Source of the DNA: Paenibacillus sabuli | GTDB taxonomy: Bacteria; Bacillota; Bacilli; Paenibacillales; Paenibacillaceae | DNA: 32,538 bases | Assembly (NCBI RefSeq): GCF_014705605.1 | Contig: NZ_JACXIZ010000064.1 | Location: forward strand, 1 to 32,538 | Direction of reading: 5' to 3' | Notes under the pieces: generated by a model | What the model saw: the letters and a program-made list of their open reading frames with translations, nothing else | What the model was told of the DNA's origin: nothing | The model's database searches: none | Translations under genes and position numbers: made by a program | Shown here: piece by piece, positions 16,300 to 23,745 of the stretch | Numbering within the stretch: the stretch's first letter is position 1 | How the letters are laid out: each line of letters begins with the position of its first letter

Positions 16300-16378
16300 A
16301 AAGACGCACAGGACTTCATATCCTGCGGGCGGCATTTTGAGGCTCGCTTTACGCTCAAGCGCGGCTGCCTGACAGACG

Positions 16379-16417
16379 GCCGGACAGACCGCGAACCTTC
16401 ACGGCCTGTCCGGCTTT
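16379..16417 (+). terminator. Intercistronic hairpin after the second binding protein
   Basis: GCCGGACAG (16379-16387) pairs with CTGTCCGGC (16406-16414), followed by only TTTCCC. It lies 80 bp after the lipoprotein stop and 34 bp before the first permease. As in the other module, it probably causes partial termination or protects the upstream message, so that binding protein is made in excess. Confidence 0.7.
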
Positions 16418-16450
16418 CCCCATTCTACCCAGAAAGCAAGGTGATGAGAG

Positions 16451-17374
16451 ATGGCCTGGTTTCGCAAACGCCCATTTTTGTGGTTCATTGCTCCCGGTCT
16501 GCTGCTTTATTCCGTCTTTACCGTCTATCCCATTTTCTCCGCCATCCAGATCAGTCTGAATCACTGGGACGGCATCGGCCCGATGGAGTTCGTGGGACTG
16601 GCCAACTACGTGGAGTTGTTCACCAGCGAAACCCTGCTCGGCCAATTCAAAAACGCGCTGGGCAACAGCTTGACGATCTTCCTGCTCAACGCGCTAGCGG
16701 TGCTGCCCGCCCAATTGTACATGGCGTACCTGATCTACACCGAGGTGCGCGGCTATCGATTCGTGCAGGCGATGATCTTCTCGCCGCAGTTCATCTCCAC
16801 GCCCGTCATCGTCTTCATGGGCACGCTGCTGCTCGACGGCAACATCGGCGTCTTCAACAAGCTGCTGGAAGCCATCGGACTCGGCGAATATGCGCGCCCG
16901 TGGATGGGATTGCCGGAGCTCGGCATCTATATTGTCTGGCTGCTCGCCGCATGGGCGGGCATCGGGGTAGGCATGATATTCTTCCTCGGCGCGATGAAGA
17001 TGATCTCCGGCGAGGTGATGGAAGCAGCGCTGCTCGACGGCGCGACGTTCTGGCGGCGCTTCTTCTCCATCGTACTGCCGCAGCTCAAAACAACAATTCT
17101 CAATATGCTCGTGCTCACCTACATTTTCTCGATGACGGTGTTCGATTACAGCTTCATTCTCGGCGGCGTCTCCGGCGGCATCGGCGGCAGCATGGATGTG
17201 ATGGCGCTGTTCTTCTACCGCATGGCCTTCGGCGACAACAGCGCGGTCGGCGGCACGCTCAATACGAATGCGATGGGCATGGGCACGACGATTGCCTGCG
17301 TCATGTTCGCAATCATCTTCGTCGTCGCGCTCATTCAGGTAGCGATCAGCTACCGCAGCATGGAGGAGGACTGA
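16451..17374 (+). CDS. Carbohydrate ABC importer permease, MalF-like (second importer)
   Basis: The protein has 307 residues and about six membrane helices, the first at 10-30 (LWFIAPGLLLYSVFTVYPIF). The EAA loop reads MEAALLDGAT...IVLP. It matches the CUT1 MalF/UgpA-like subunit in length and motif order. AAGGTGATG precedes the ATG. The gene is separated from the MalG-like partner by only three bases, so the pair is co-translated. It forms the channel with that partner and needs an ATPase not encoded nearby. Confidence 0.93.
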   Translation: MAWFRKRPFLWFIAPGLLLYSVFTVYPIFSAIQISLNHWDGIGPMEFVGLANYVELFTSETLLGQFKNALGNSLTIFLLNALAVLPAQLYMAYLIYTEVRGYRFVQAMIFSPQFISTPVIVFMGTLLLDGNIGVFNKLLEAIGLGEYARPWMGLPELGIYIVWLLAAWAGIGVGMIFFLGAMKMISGEVMEAALLDGATFWRRFFSIVLPQLKTTILNMLVLTYIFSMTVFDYSFILGGVSGGIGGSMDVMALFFYRMAFGDNSAVGGTLNTNAMGMGTTIACVMFAIIFVVALIQVAISYRSMEED

Positions 17375-17377
17375 CCG

Positions 17378-18199
17378 ATGTGGAAGTCGAGGAAAATCTC
17401 AACCAATACGATCCTGCTCTGGCTCTACGCCGGATTCACGCTGTTCGTCCTGCTGTACCTGACGTACAACTCGTTCCGGACCAAGCCCGATCTGCTGTCC
17501 AATACGTTCGGCATCCCGGAGCGCTTCACGCTTGAAAATTATATTCGCCTGTTCGGCGAGCAAAACTTCATGCGCTATGTCGGCAATAGCACGCTCATCC
17601 TGATCGGGGCGCTGCTGCTCGTCGTCGTGCTCTCGTCGATGGCCGCATACGGCCTCGGACGCTTCCAGTTCCGCGGGCGCAACATGCTGACGATGTACTT
17701 CCTGATCGGGCTCATGTTCCCGGTACAGCTCGGCATCGTGCCGATCTTCCTGCTGATCCGCAGCATGGGCCTGCTCAACACGCATGTCTCGGTCATCCTG
17801 ATCCTGTCGGCCGGCATCTCGATGCCCGTCTTCCTGCTGACGGTCTTCTTCGCCCGGCTGCCCAAGGACCTGTATGAATCGGCCAAGATCGACGGCGCCT
17901 CGGAGTGGACGACCTTTCTGCGCGTCATGTTCCCGCTGGCGAGCCCGGTCGTGTTCAGCATCTGCATCATCATGTCGGTGCAGATCTGGAACCAGTTCTT
18001 CGTGCCGCTGTTGTTCCTCAATTCCGAGGCGAACCGGACGATCCCGCTGCTCATCATGAAGTACACGAGCAACCTGATGTACACGATGGACATGGCGATG
18101 GTCGCATCCGTGGCCGCCACGATCCCCGTGCTGGCGCTGTTCTACGTACTGGCGCAGCGCATCATGGACGGCGTCTCCTCGGGCGGCGTCAAGGGCTGA
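17378..18199 (+). CDS. Carbohydrate ABC importer permease, MalG-like (second importer)
   Basis: This 273-residue protein has about six hydrophobic helices. The EAA loop reads YESAKIDGAS...VMFP, and the C-terminus QRIMDGVSSGGVKG is typical of MalG-like CUT1 subunits. It starts three bases after the MalF-like gene, with GGAGGA at the end of that gene serving as RBS. It is the last gene before the repeat-rich spacer; I see no clear terminator directly after it. Confidence 0.93.
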   Translation: MWKSRKISTNTILLWLYAGFTLFVLLYLTYNSFRTKPDLLSNTFGIPERFTLENYIRLFGEQNFMRYVGNSTLILIGALLLVVVLSSMAAYGLGRFQFRGRNMLTMYFLIGLMFPVQLGIVPIFLLIRSMGLLNTHVSVILILSAGISMPVFLLTVFFARLPKDLYESAKIDGASEWTTFLRVMFPLASPVVFSICIIMSVQIWNQFFVPLLFLNSEANRTIPLLIMKYTSNLMYTMDMAMVASVAATIPVLALFYVLAQRIMDGVSSGGVKG

Positions 18200-18207
18200 G
18201 GCCACAC

Positions 18208-18255
18208 GGCGAGGCCAAGCGCACACACGACGAAGCACATGGCGAGGCCAAGCGC
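18208..18255 (+). repeat. Two 15-bp direct repeats after the permease gene
   Basis: GGCGAGGCCAAGCGC occurs exactly at 18208-18222 and 18241-18255, 33 bp apart. The following stretch to about 18420 has further degenerate CTGCGGCT-like repeats and no gene I can support. CCATTATGCC (18419-18428) and GGTATAATGG (18442-18451) form a near-perfect inverted repeat next to it. Confidence 0.6.
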
Positions 18256-18455
18256 GCCCAGCCGGGCTGTGCAGCAGGCGACGGCCTGGCAGAGGCAGCA
18301 TAGCGAATGCAGCATTGGTAACCGCGGCTGCGCGACTGCGGCTGGCTGCTACCGGATGGCAAGCGTGCCTGCGGCTACTGCGGCCGACTGCGGGCTGGGC
18401 AAAATGCAGACTTTTGTTCCATTATGCCGCTCCTCCCCTTCGGTATAATGGGGGG

Positions 18456-18624
18456 CAAGGCGAAGCGACGAGGCTATCTTTGCGGCTGAGTATGCTTCGT
18501 TCCGCGAAATCGAGCAGCTCTTATACTTGTGCAACGTATATTTTGCTCGATTTCAAGGCGAAGCGGCGAGGCCGTCTTTACGGCTGAGTAAGCTTCGTTC
18601 CGCGAAATCGAGCAGCTTTTTATA
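18456..18624 (+). repeat. Pair of ~70-bp direct repeats, 98 bp apart, with inverted arms
   Basis: Copy one (about 18456-18525) and copy two (about 18554-18624) share CAAGGCGAAGCG.CGAGGC, then CGGCTGAGTA.GCTTCGTTCC and GCGAAATCGAGCAGCT. They differ at only a few positions. TGCTCGATTTC at 18544-18554 is the exact inverse of GAAATCGAGCA (18505-18515) at the end of copy one. The copies encode no protein in a consistent frame. They look like intergenic repeat units rather than gene duplicates. Confidence 0.75.
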
Positions 18625-18636
18625 CCTTCACAGAAT

Positions 18637-18832
18637 CTAACGGACACTAGTGGACCTTAGAAGTTGATTTTGCACGCACTGTAGCGCTAACGGACATAGG
18701 AGGCGCTTAGAAGCTCATGCATGCCTCGATCTCTCTATTTTGGGGCGCTAAGCGCCTCTGGTGTCCGTTACAAGTTTAGATCGCTCGTTTCGACACGCTA
18801 AGCGTCCCTGGTGTTTCCCTGGTGTCCATTAG
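18637..18832. repeat. Four units of a TAACGGACA...CTTAG intergenic repeat family
   Basis: Units at 18637-18660 and 18687-18710 read CTAACGGACA, a variable core, then CTTAG. Units at 18748-18771 and 18798-18832 are inverted (CTAAGCG...TGTCC.TTA). Units two and three can pair over about 23 bp to give a long stem with a 37-base loop. Unit four carries an extra near-copy of CCCTGGTGT inside. Such TAACGGACA elements are, from memory, abundant between genes in Paenibacillus; their function is not known to me. They sit just before the rhamnosidase gene. Confidence 0.75.
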
Positions 18833-18895
18833 CTCGTGCCATGAATCGTATCACATGAATCGCTCGAATCCATATGCAACGCAGGAGGTATCGTT

Positions 18896-21631
18896 ATGAC
18901 ATCGGCAAAACCCGTCGGTCTGCGGACCGAATACCGCAGCGAGCCGCTCGGCCTCGACATGGCCGCGCCGCGGCTCGGCTGGAGACTGGAGCACCCGCGG
19001 CGCGGCGCGCTGCAGAGCGCGTACCGGATCCTGGCCGCTTCGTCGCCCGAGCTGCTGGCGCAGCACATCGGCGATCTGTGGGACAGCGGACGCATCCGCT
19101 CGGACGCTTCCCAGCACATTCACTATGCCGGGACGGCGCTGCAATCGGAGCAGCGCGTCTGGTGGAAGGTTCGCATCTGGGACAAGCAAGGCGAGGCGAG
19201 CGACTGGAGCGCGCCCGCAAGCTGGTCGATGGGCCTGCTCTCGCGCGGCCAGTGGAACGGCCGCTGGATCGGGCTGCGCACCAAGCAGCGCCCCACCCAC
19301 GAGCAGCCGCTGCCGGCGATCTATCTGCATCGCGCCTTCCGCCTGCGCGCCAAGCCGGTACGCGCCACGGCTTATGCGACTGCGCTCGGCGCGTACGAGC
19401 TGCATCTCAACGGCCAGCGGGTCGGCGTCGATCACTTCGCGCCGGAGTGGACGGACTACAACATCCGGGCGCTCTATCAGACCTATGACGTGACAGACCT
19501 GCTGCAGGAGGGCGACAACGCCGCAGGGACAATCCTTGCGCCGGGCTGGTATGCCGGCTTCATCGGCATGTACGGCTATCAGAAGTACGGCCAGGACCCC
19601 TGCTTCCTGATGCAGCTCAATGTCGAATACGCCGACGGCACCGTGGACAGCCTCCATACGGACGAGTCGTGGCGCGCCGGCCACGGCCCCGTCACGGCCG
19701 CCGACATGCAGATGGGCGAATATTACGACGCTCGCCGCGAGCTCGCCGGCTGGGCGACCTCTGATTTCGACGGCGCGGACTTCGCTGCAGCGCAGCGGCT
19801 GCACGATTACCGCGGCTTGCTCACCGCGCACCCCGGCGAGCCGATCCGCGTCATGGAGCATGCCGCGCCGCAGGCGGTGCTGCAGGACCCCGATGGCAAG
19901 ACGATCTACGACTTCGGCTACAATGTCGGCGGCTGGGTGCGGATGACGCTGCGCGCCGCCGCAGGCACGACGGTCACGCTGCGCTTCGGCGAGGTGCTGG
20001 ACGAGAACGGCCGCCTCTATACGGACAATCTGCGCCATGCCCGCCAGACGGACAGGTACATTGCCAAGGGCTCGGACAGCGAGACCTATGAGCCGCGCTT
20101 CGCCTACCACGGCTTCCGCTACGTCGAGATCAGCGCCGATGCCGAGCTCGACATGCAGGAGATCGAGGCGCTCATCGTCTATTCGGCGCTGCCGCGCGCC
20201 GGCCGGCTCAAGACGTCCAATGCCCAGGTGAACCGGCTGCACGACAACATCGTGCGCACGCAGCGTGCCAACTTCGTCAGCGTGCCGACCGACTGCCCGC
20301 AGCGCGACGAGCGTCATGGCTGGACCGGCGATGTCCAGGTGTTCGCACGGACCGCCGCCTACAATATGGATGTCGCCGCCTTCTTCACCAAATGGATGGG
20401 CGACCTGCGGGACGCGCAGCGTCCAAGCGGTGCCTTCCCGGACTTCGCGCCATTCATCGCCGGGGCCAAGACCGATCACAACAACGACTTCACGTACACG
20501 CATATGGCCTCTTCCGGCTGGGGCGACGCCGGGGTCATCATTCCGTGGACGATGTATGAGGTGTACGGCGATACCGAGATTCTCGAGGCCAGCTACGATG
20601 CGATGCAAGGCTGGGTCGACTTCCTGGAGAACCTGTTCCCGGACGGCATCCGCGACGATCTGCCGCAGTACGGCGACTGGCTGTCCGTGCCCTATGCGGC
20701 GATCGGCGAGGAAGAACCGGACTTCGGTGTGTACACGTCGCAGATGTCGACGACGCCGTACGACGTGTTCGGCACCGCTTATTTCGCCTATTCGACGAAG
20801 CTGCTGGCCCGCAGCGCCGAGCTGCTCGGCCACGAGGCGGACGCCGCCCGCTACCGGGCGCTGTTCGCGCGTATCCGCACCTCGTTCAACCACGCCTTCG
20901 TCGCCGAGGACGGGCGCATCCGAGGCAATACGCAGACCGTCTATCTGCTGGCGATGCACATCGGGCTGCTGAGCGAAGCGCATGACGAGGCGGCCTTCCG
21001 CTATCTCGTCGAGGATATCGAGCGCCGCGGCATCCATATCTCCACCGGCTTCCATGGCATCAAGCTGCTGCTGCCGACGCTCTCGGAGCGCGGCCGCGAC
21101 GACCTCGCCTTCCGGCTGCTCTTGCAAGACACGTATCCGTCCTGGCTGTATTCGGTGCGGCAAGGCGCGACCTCGATCTGGGAGCGCTGGGACGGCTGGA
21201 CCGAGGAGCACGGCTTCCAGCGCGCGGGGATGAACTCGTTCAACCACTACGCGCTCGGTACGGTCGGCGAATGGCTCTATCGGTATCTGGGCGGCATCGA
21301 TCTCGACCCGGATGTACCCGGCTACCGCCATATCCGGCTGCAGCCGCGCATCGGCGGCGAGTTCACCGACGTCGCATGCAGCTATGACGGGCTGTACGGG
21401 CGGATCGAGAGCAATTGGCGCGTCGACGGCAAGCAGTTGACCTGCGAGGTTCGCATTCCCGCGAACTGCACAGCGACGCTGGTGCTGCCAGCCGCGCCGC
21501 ATGCGCCGATCAGCGAGAGCGGCGTGCCCGCCGGCGACGCCGAGGGCGTGCAGCCGCTCGGAGACGCGTCGGGCGGACCCGCTTACCGGCTGGGCGCGGG
21601 CGTCTACCGCTTCAAGTGCGAGTTGGCCTAG
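18896..21631 (+). CDS. Family 78 alpha-L-rhamnosidase
   Basis: This 911-residue enzyme has the GH78 domain order: an N-terminal fibronectin-like domain (about 5-120), a Bac_rhamnosid_N beta domain (about 150-320), a concanavalin-like domain (about 325-430), an (alpha/alpha)6 catalytic barrel (about 440-790) and a C-terminal beta domain. The motif CPQRDERHGWTGD gives the likely general acid Glu472. The WERWDGW segment (762-768) contributes the sugar pocket, and a nearby glutamate (763 or 770) is a candidate base. It hydrolyses terminal alpha-L-rhamnose from pectic or flavonoid glycosides. No signal peptide, so cytoplasmic action on imported oligosaccharides is expected. GGAGG seven bases before the ATG fixes the start. 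It may be a separate unit from the importer upstream, with which it shares the strand. Confidence 0.93.
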   Translation: MTSAKPVGLRTEYRSEPLGLDMAAPRLGWRLEHPRRGALQSAYRILAASSPELLAQHIGDLWDSGRIRSDASQHIHYAGTALQSEQRVWWKVRIWDKQGEASDWSAPASWSMGLLSRGQWNGRWIGLRTKQRPTHEQPLPAIYLHRAFRLRAKPVRATAYATALGAYELHLNGQRVGVDHFAPEWTDYNIRALYQTYDVTDLLQEGDNAAGTILAPGWYAGFIGMYGYQKYGQDPCFLMQLNVEYADGTVDSLHTDESWRAGHGPVTAADMQMGEYYDARRELAGWATSDFDGADFAAAQRLHDYRGLLTAHPGEPIRVMEHAAPQAVLQDPDGKTIYDFGYNVGGWVRMTLRAAAGTTVTLRFGEVLDENGRLYTDNLRHARQTDRYIAKGSDSETYEPRFAYHGFRYVEISADAELDMQEIEALIVYSALPRAGRLKTSNAQVNRLHDNIVRTQRANFVSVPTDCPQRDERHGWTGDVQVFARTAAYNMDVAAFFTKWMGDLRDAQRPSGAFPDFAPFIAGAKTDHNNDFTYTHMASSGWGDAGVIIPWTMYEVYGDTEILEASYDAMQGWVDFLENLFPDGIRDDLPQYGDWLSVPYAAIGEEEPDFGVYTSQMSTTPYDVFGTAYFAYSTKLLARSAELLGHEADAARYRALFARIRTSFNHAFVAEDGRIRGNTQTVYLLAMHIGLLSEAHDEAAFRYLVEDIERRGIHISTGFHGIKLLLPTLSERGRDDLAFRLLLQDTYPSWLYSVRQGATSIWERWDGWTEEHGFQRAGMNSFNHYALGTVGEWLYRYLGGIDLDPDVPGYRHIRLQPRIGGEFTDVACSYDGLYGRIESNWRVDGKQLTCEVRIPANCTATLVLPAAPHAPISESGVPAGDAEGVQPLGDASGGPAYRLGAGVYRFKCELA

Positions 21632-21647
21632 ATGCCGAAAGTCCGTC

Positions 21648-21692
21648 AAACAGCCTTCAAACCCACCTTGGATGTGGGCTTGAAGGCTGTTT
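21648..21692. terminator. Shared bidirectional terminator between rhamnosidase and MFS genes
   Basis: AAACAGCCTTCAA (21648-21660) pairs with TTGAAGGCTGTTT (21680-21692), with inner CCCAC/GTGGG pairing. T residues follow on the plus strand (GTTTCTT) and also occur on the minus strand (GTTTGACGG). It lies 17 bp after the rhamnosidase stop and 26 bp from the convergent MFS stop, so it can serve both. Confidence 0.88.
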
Positions 21693-21717
21693 CTTAGCTA
21701 TAGAAAAGCTGGAGGGC

Positions 21718-23007
21718 TCACTTCGGAGCCGTCGCGCCGGCTCCGGCGCGAGGGTCCGCCTGCCGGCGGCCCAGCAACAGCGCCGCACTCAGCACGAGCA
21801 GGAACAGCAGCATCACCCCGGCCGAGCCGCGGTACATGACCGCATAGTCGGACGCCGACGCCAGCGCGCCCAGCAGGAACGAGCCCGCGGCGACGCCGAG
21901 ATCGGTCGTGTTGTAGAACATGCTGTTGGCCGCGCTCTGGCGCTCGGGCGGCGACACCCGCAGCATCCACGCCTGCAGCGTCGGCTGGATCGAGCCGAAG
22001 CCGAGTCCGTACAGCAGCGCGGAGACGATCAGCAACGGCAGCGAGGACGTGTAGGAGAGCACGACCATGCTGAGTGCGACCGCCAGCGCGGCGGGCAGCA
22101 GCACGACGGCCGGGCCGCGGCGGTCGAATACCCGGCCTGCGACGGGCCGCACGATCAGAATCGTCACGACATTGAAGACGAAGAACAGACCGACCTGACT
22201 GAGCGCGCGCGCCTCGCCGAAGAGGGCGATGAAGCTCAGCAGCCCGCTATAGGTAATGCCGAGCATCACATTCAGCACAGCCGGCAGCAGCAGTCCGCGT
22301 CTCGCGCTCCCCGCCACTCCATGTCCGTCTGATCCGTCTCCCTCCCCGCTCTCCCTGGCCGGCTTCGCGGCCTCCGCTGCGCTGATCTGAGCGGTCAATT
22401 GCGACTGCTGCCGCTGCGGACGTGCGCCGAAGGCCGGCCGCACTCCGATCAGCACCGGCACGATCAGCAGCGCCACGCCCGTCCCGGCCCAGGCCAGCGT
22501 CTCGAAGCCGCGCGTGTCCAGCAGATTGAGCCCGACCATCGGGCCGATGCACATCGCCAGACTGGTGGACAGGCCGAAGTAGCCGATGCCCTCGCCCATT
22601 CGGCGGCGCGGAATGATGCGCGAGACGAGGGTCGGAATGACCGTGCTCGCCAGTCCGAAGCCGGCGCCATAGATCATCCGCAGCACGAGCAGCGAGCCGA
22701 TCGTATCCGCAGCGATGTAAGCCGCCGTGACGCCCGCCACGAGCGCGATGCCGATCAGCAGCAAGCCGCCGGCATGCAGACGGCGCATCAGCCGGGCCGT
22801 GAGGATGCGGGCAGCAATGGCCGACAGGGCGAACAGGCTCGTGACCAGGCTCGTCGTCACGTCATCCACGATGAAGCGCGCTTTGACGTACGCCGGAAAA
22901 GCCGACAGCAGCATTTGCACATTCAAAAACAACAACAGCAAGCAGACGGTCAGACTGACGAACGGGACCGTCCACAAGCGTTCATTCGATCTATCCTTCA
23001 AAGACAC
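21718..23007 (-). CDS. MFS transporter, probable drug efflux
   Basis: The protein has 429 residues and about twelve hydrophobic helices in two halves of six, joined by a polar central loop of about 45 residues rich in Gln, Ala, Gly and Asp. The first helix reads PFVSLTVCLLLLFLNVQMLL. Arg-rich loops between helices 2 and 3 (ARLMRRLHAG) and 8 and 9 (GRVFDRRGP) match the MFS signature. The GTG at 23007 is chosen as start: GGGAG lies upstream and the conserved N-terminus follows, with 17 bp overlap with the marR gene. Location behind marR suggests drug or toxic-compound export under MarR control; a sugar exporter is less likely. Substrate unknown. Confidence 0.87.
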   Translation of the reverse strand: MSLKDRSNERLWTVPFVSLTVCLLLLFLNVQMLLSAFPAYVKARFIVDDVTTSLVTSLFALSAIAARILTARLMRRLHAGGLLLIGIALVAGVTAAYIAADTIGSLLVLRMIYGAGFGLASTVIPTLVSRIIPRRRMGEGIGYFGLSTSLAMCIGPMVGLNLLDTRGFETLAWAGTGVALLIVPVLIGVRPAFGARPQRQQSQLTAQISAAEAAKPARESGEGDGSDGHGVAGSARRGLLLPAVLNVMLGITYSGLLSFIALFGEARALSQVGLFFVFNVVTILIVRPVAGRVFDRRGPAVVLLPAALAVALSMVVLSYTSSLPLLIVSALLYGLGFGSIQPTLQAWMLRVSPPERQSAANSMFYNTTDLGVAAGSFLLGALASASDYAVMYRGSAGVMLLFLLVLSAALLLGRRQADPRAGAGATAPK

Positions 23008-23527
23008 ATGATCGTCTCCCACATGATTCGTATTCGTCCCCCGCGTCCGGCATCGCGTCCGCATCTTCACTCGACTGCGCGCCAAACGCCGCCAAGCCGC
23101 GCAGCCTCCCATTGATGCGCCAGAGCAGCTCCAGCAGCAGCTCGAACTCCTGCTCGCTCATCCAGGAGCGGACCTCGTCGCCAAGCTGGCGCTCAATCGG
23201 CAGCGTACGCGCGATCAGACTACGACCGCTGTCCGTGATGGACAGCAGCGACGCCCGTCGATCCAGGGGATCTGGCCGCTTGCGCAGCAGCCCCTTGCGC
23301 TCGAGCTGCAGCACGATCCGCGTCGTCGTCGGCCGATCCTTGCCCGCCAGCTCGGCGGCTTGCTTGAGCATGAGTCCATCGGTGCGCGCGGTCTGATAGA
23401 GCACCGACCACTGCTCCGGCGTGATGCCCTCCTCCTTGAGCCGGCTCTGCATCAGTTGCACGAGCCCGCGATAGGCTTGTCCGAACTGGAAGCCGGGCGA
23501 ACGCTCCAGCCCGTTGTTTTTCGTCAT
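22991..23527 (-). CDS. MarR-family transcriptional regulator
   Basis: This 178-residue winged-helix protein has the MarR core: a helical dimer segment, the recognition region LMLKQAAELAGKDRPTTTRIV, and the wing KRPDPLDRRASLLSITDSG with the conserved Asp-Arg-Arg. The ATG at 23527 is preferred because GAGGGG lies about ten bases upstream; an ATG six codons earlier lacks an RBS. It precedes and overlaps the MFS transporter gene, a common arrangement in which MarR represses its own operon until a ligand binds. The promoter at 23563-23592 contains an imperfect palindrome that may be its operator. Confidence 0.88.
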   Translation of the reverse strand: MTKNNGLERSPGFQFGQAYRGLVQLMQSRLKEEGITPEQWSVLYQTARTDGLMLKQAAELAGKDRPTTTRIVLQLERKGLLRKRPDPLDRRASLLSITDSGRSLIARTLPIERQLGDEVRSWMSEQEFELLLELLWRINGRLRGLAAFGAQSSEDADAMPDAGDEYESCGRRSCVFEG

Positions 23528-23562
23528 AATCCGATGACCCCTCATCAATAGTTGTTAGAGCA

Positions 23563-23592
23563 ATTATATGCAAGACAATTATTTCTCGTCAA
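23563..23592 (-). promoter_or_regulatory. marR-MFS promoter with imperfect palindrome
   Basis: On the minus strand TTGACG (23592-23587) and TATAAT (23568-23563) lie 18 bp apart, an almost consensus sigma-A promoter. The -10 is embedded in GCATATAATTGC, which matches an imperfect palindrome (GCA..TA..TGC). This is a plausible site for MarR autorepression. The gap between this promoter and the rlmN stop (23593-23745) holds nothing I can support. Confidence 0.65.
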
Positions 23593-23745
23593 CCCGCTAT
23601 CCAGCCCTATCTCTGTATTCAGGCTGCTATTCCCTGGCTCGCACGCCAGCTTGAATCGCGTCCTGCCGCAGGCTGCCGGACTGCGCGGCCCGCGCGAAAG
23701 GCGCCCGAACAGACAAAGCAAGCTCGCACGCCCTTCACGCACCCC

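Noticed and set aside
18442-18451. TATAAT in the spacer as a promoter for the rhamnosidase gene
   Set aside because: It is about 450 bp upstream, has no -35, and is an arm of an inverted repeat. I could not decide on a promoter for this gene.
18456-18832. CRISPR array in the repeat-rich spacer
   Set aside because: The units vary in length, spacing and orientation, and there are no cas genes; spacers of constant length are absent.
18851-21649. 932-residue minus-strand reading frame antisense to the rhamnosidase gene
   Set aside because: The plus-strand frame has GH78 motifs and a good RBS; the antisense frame lacks both and is a by-product of high GC.
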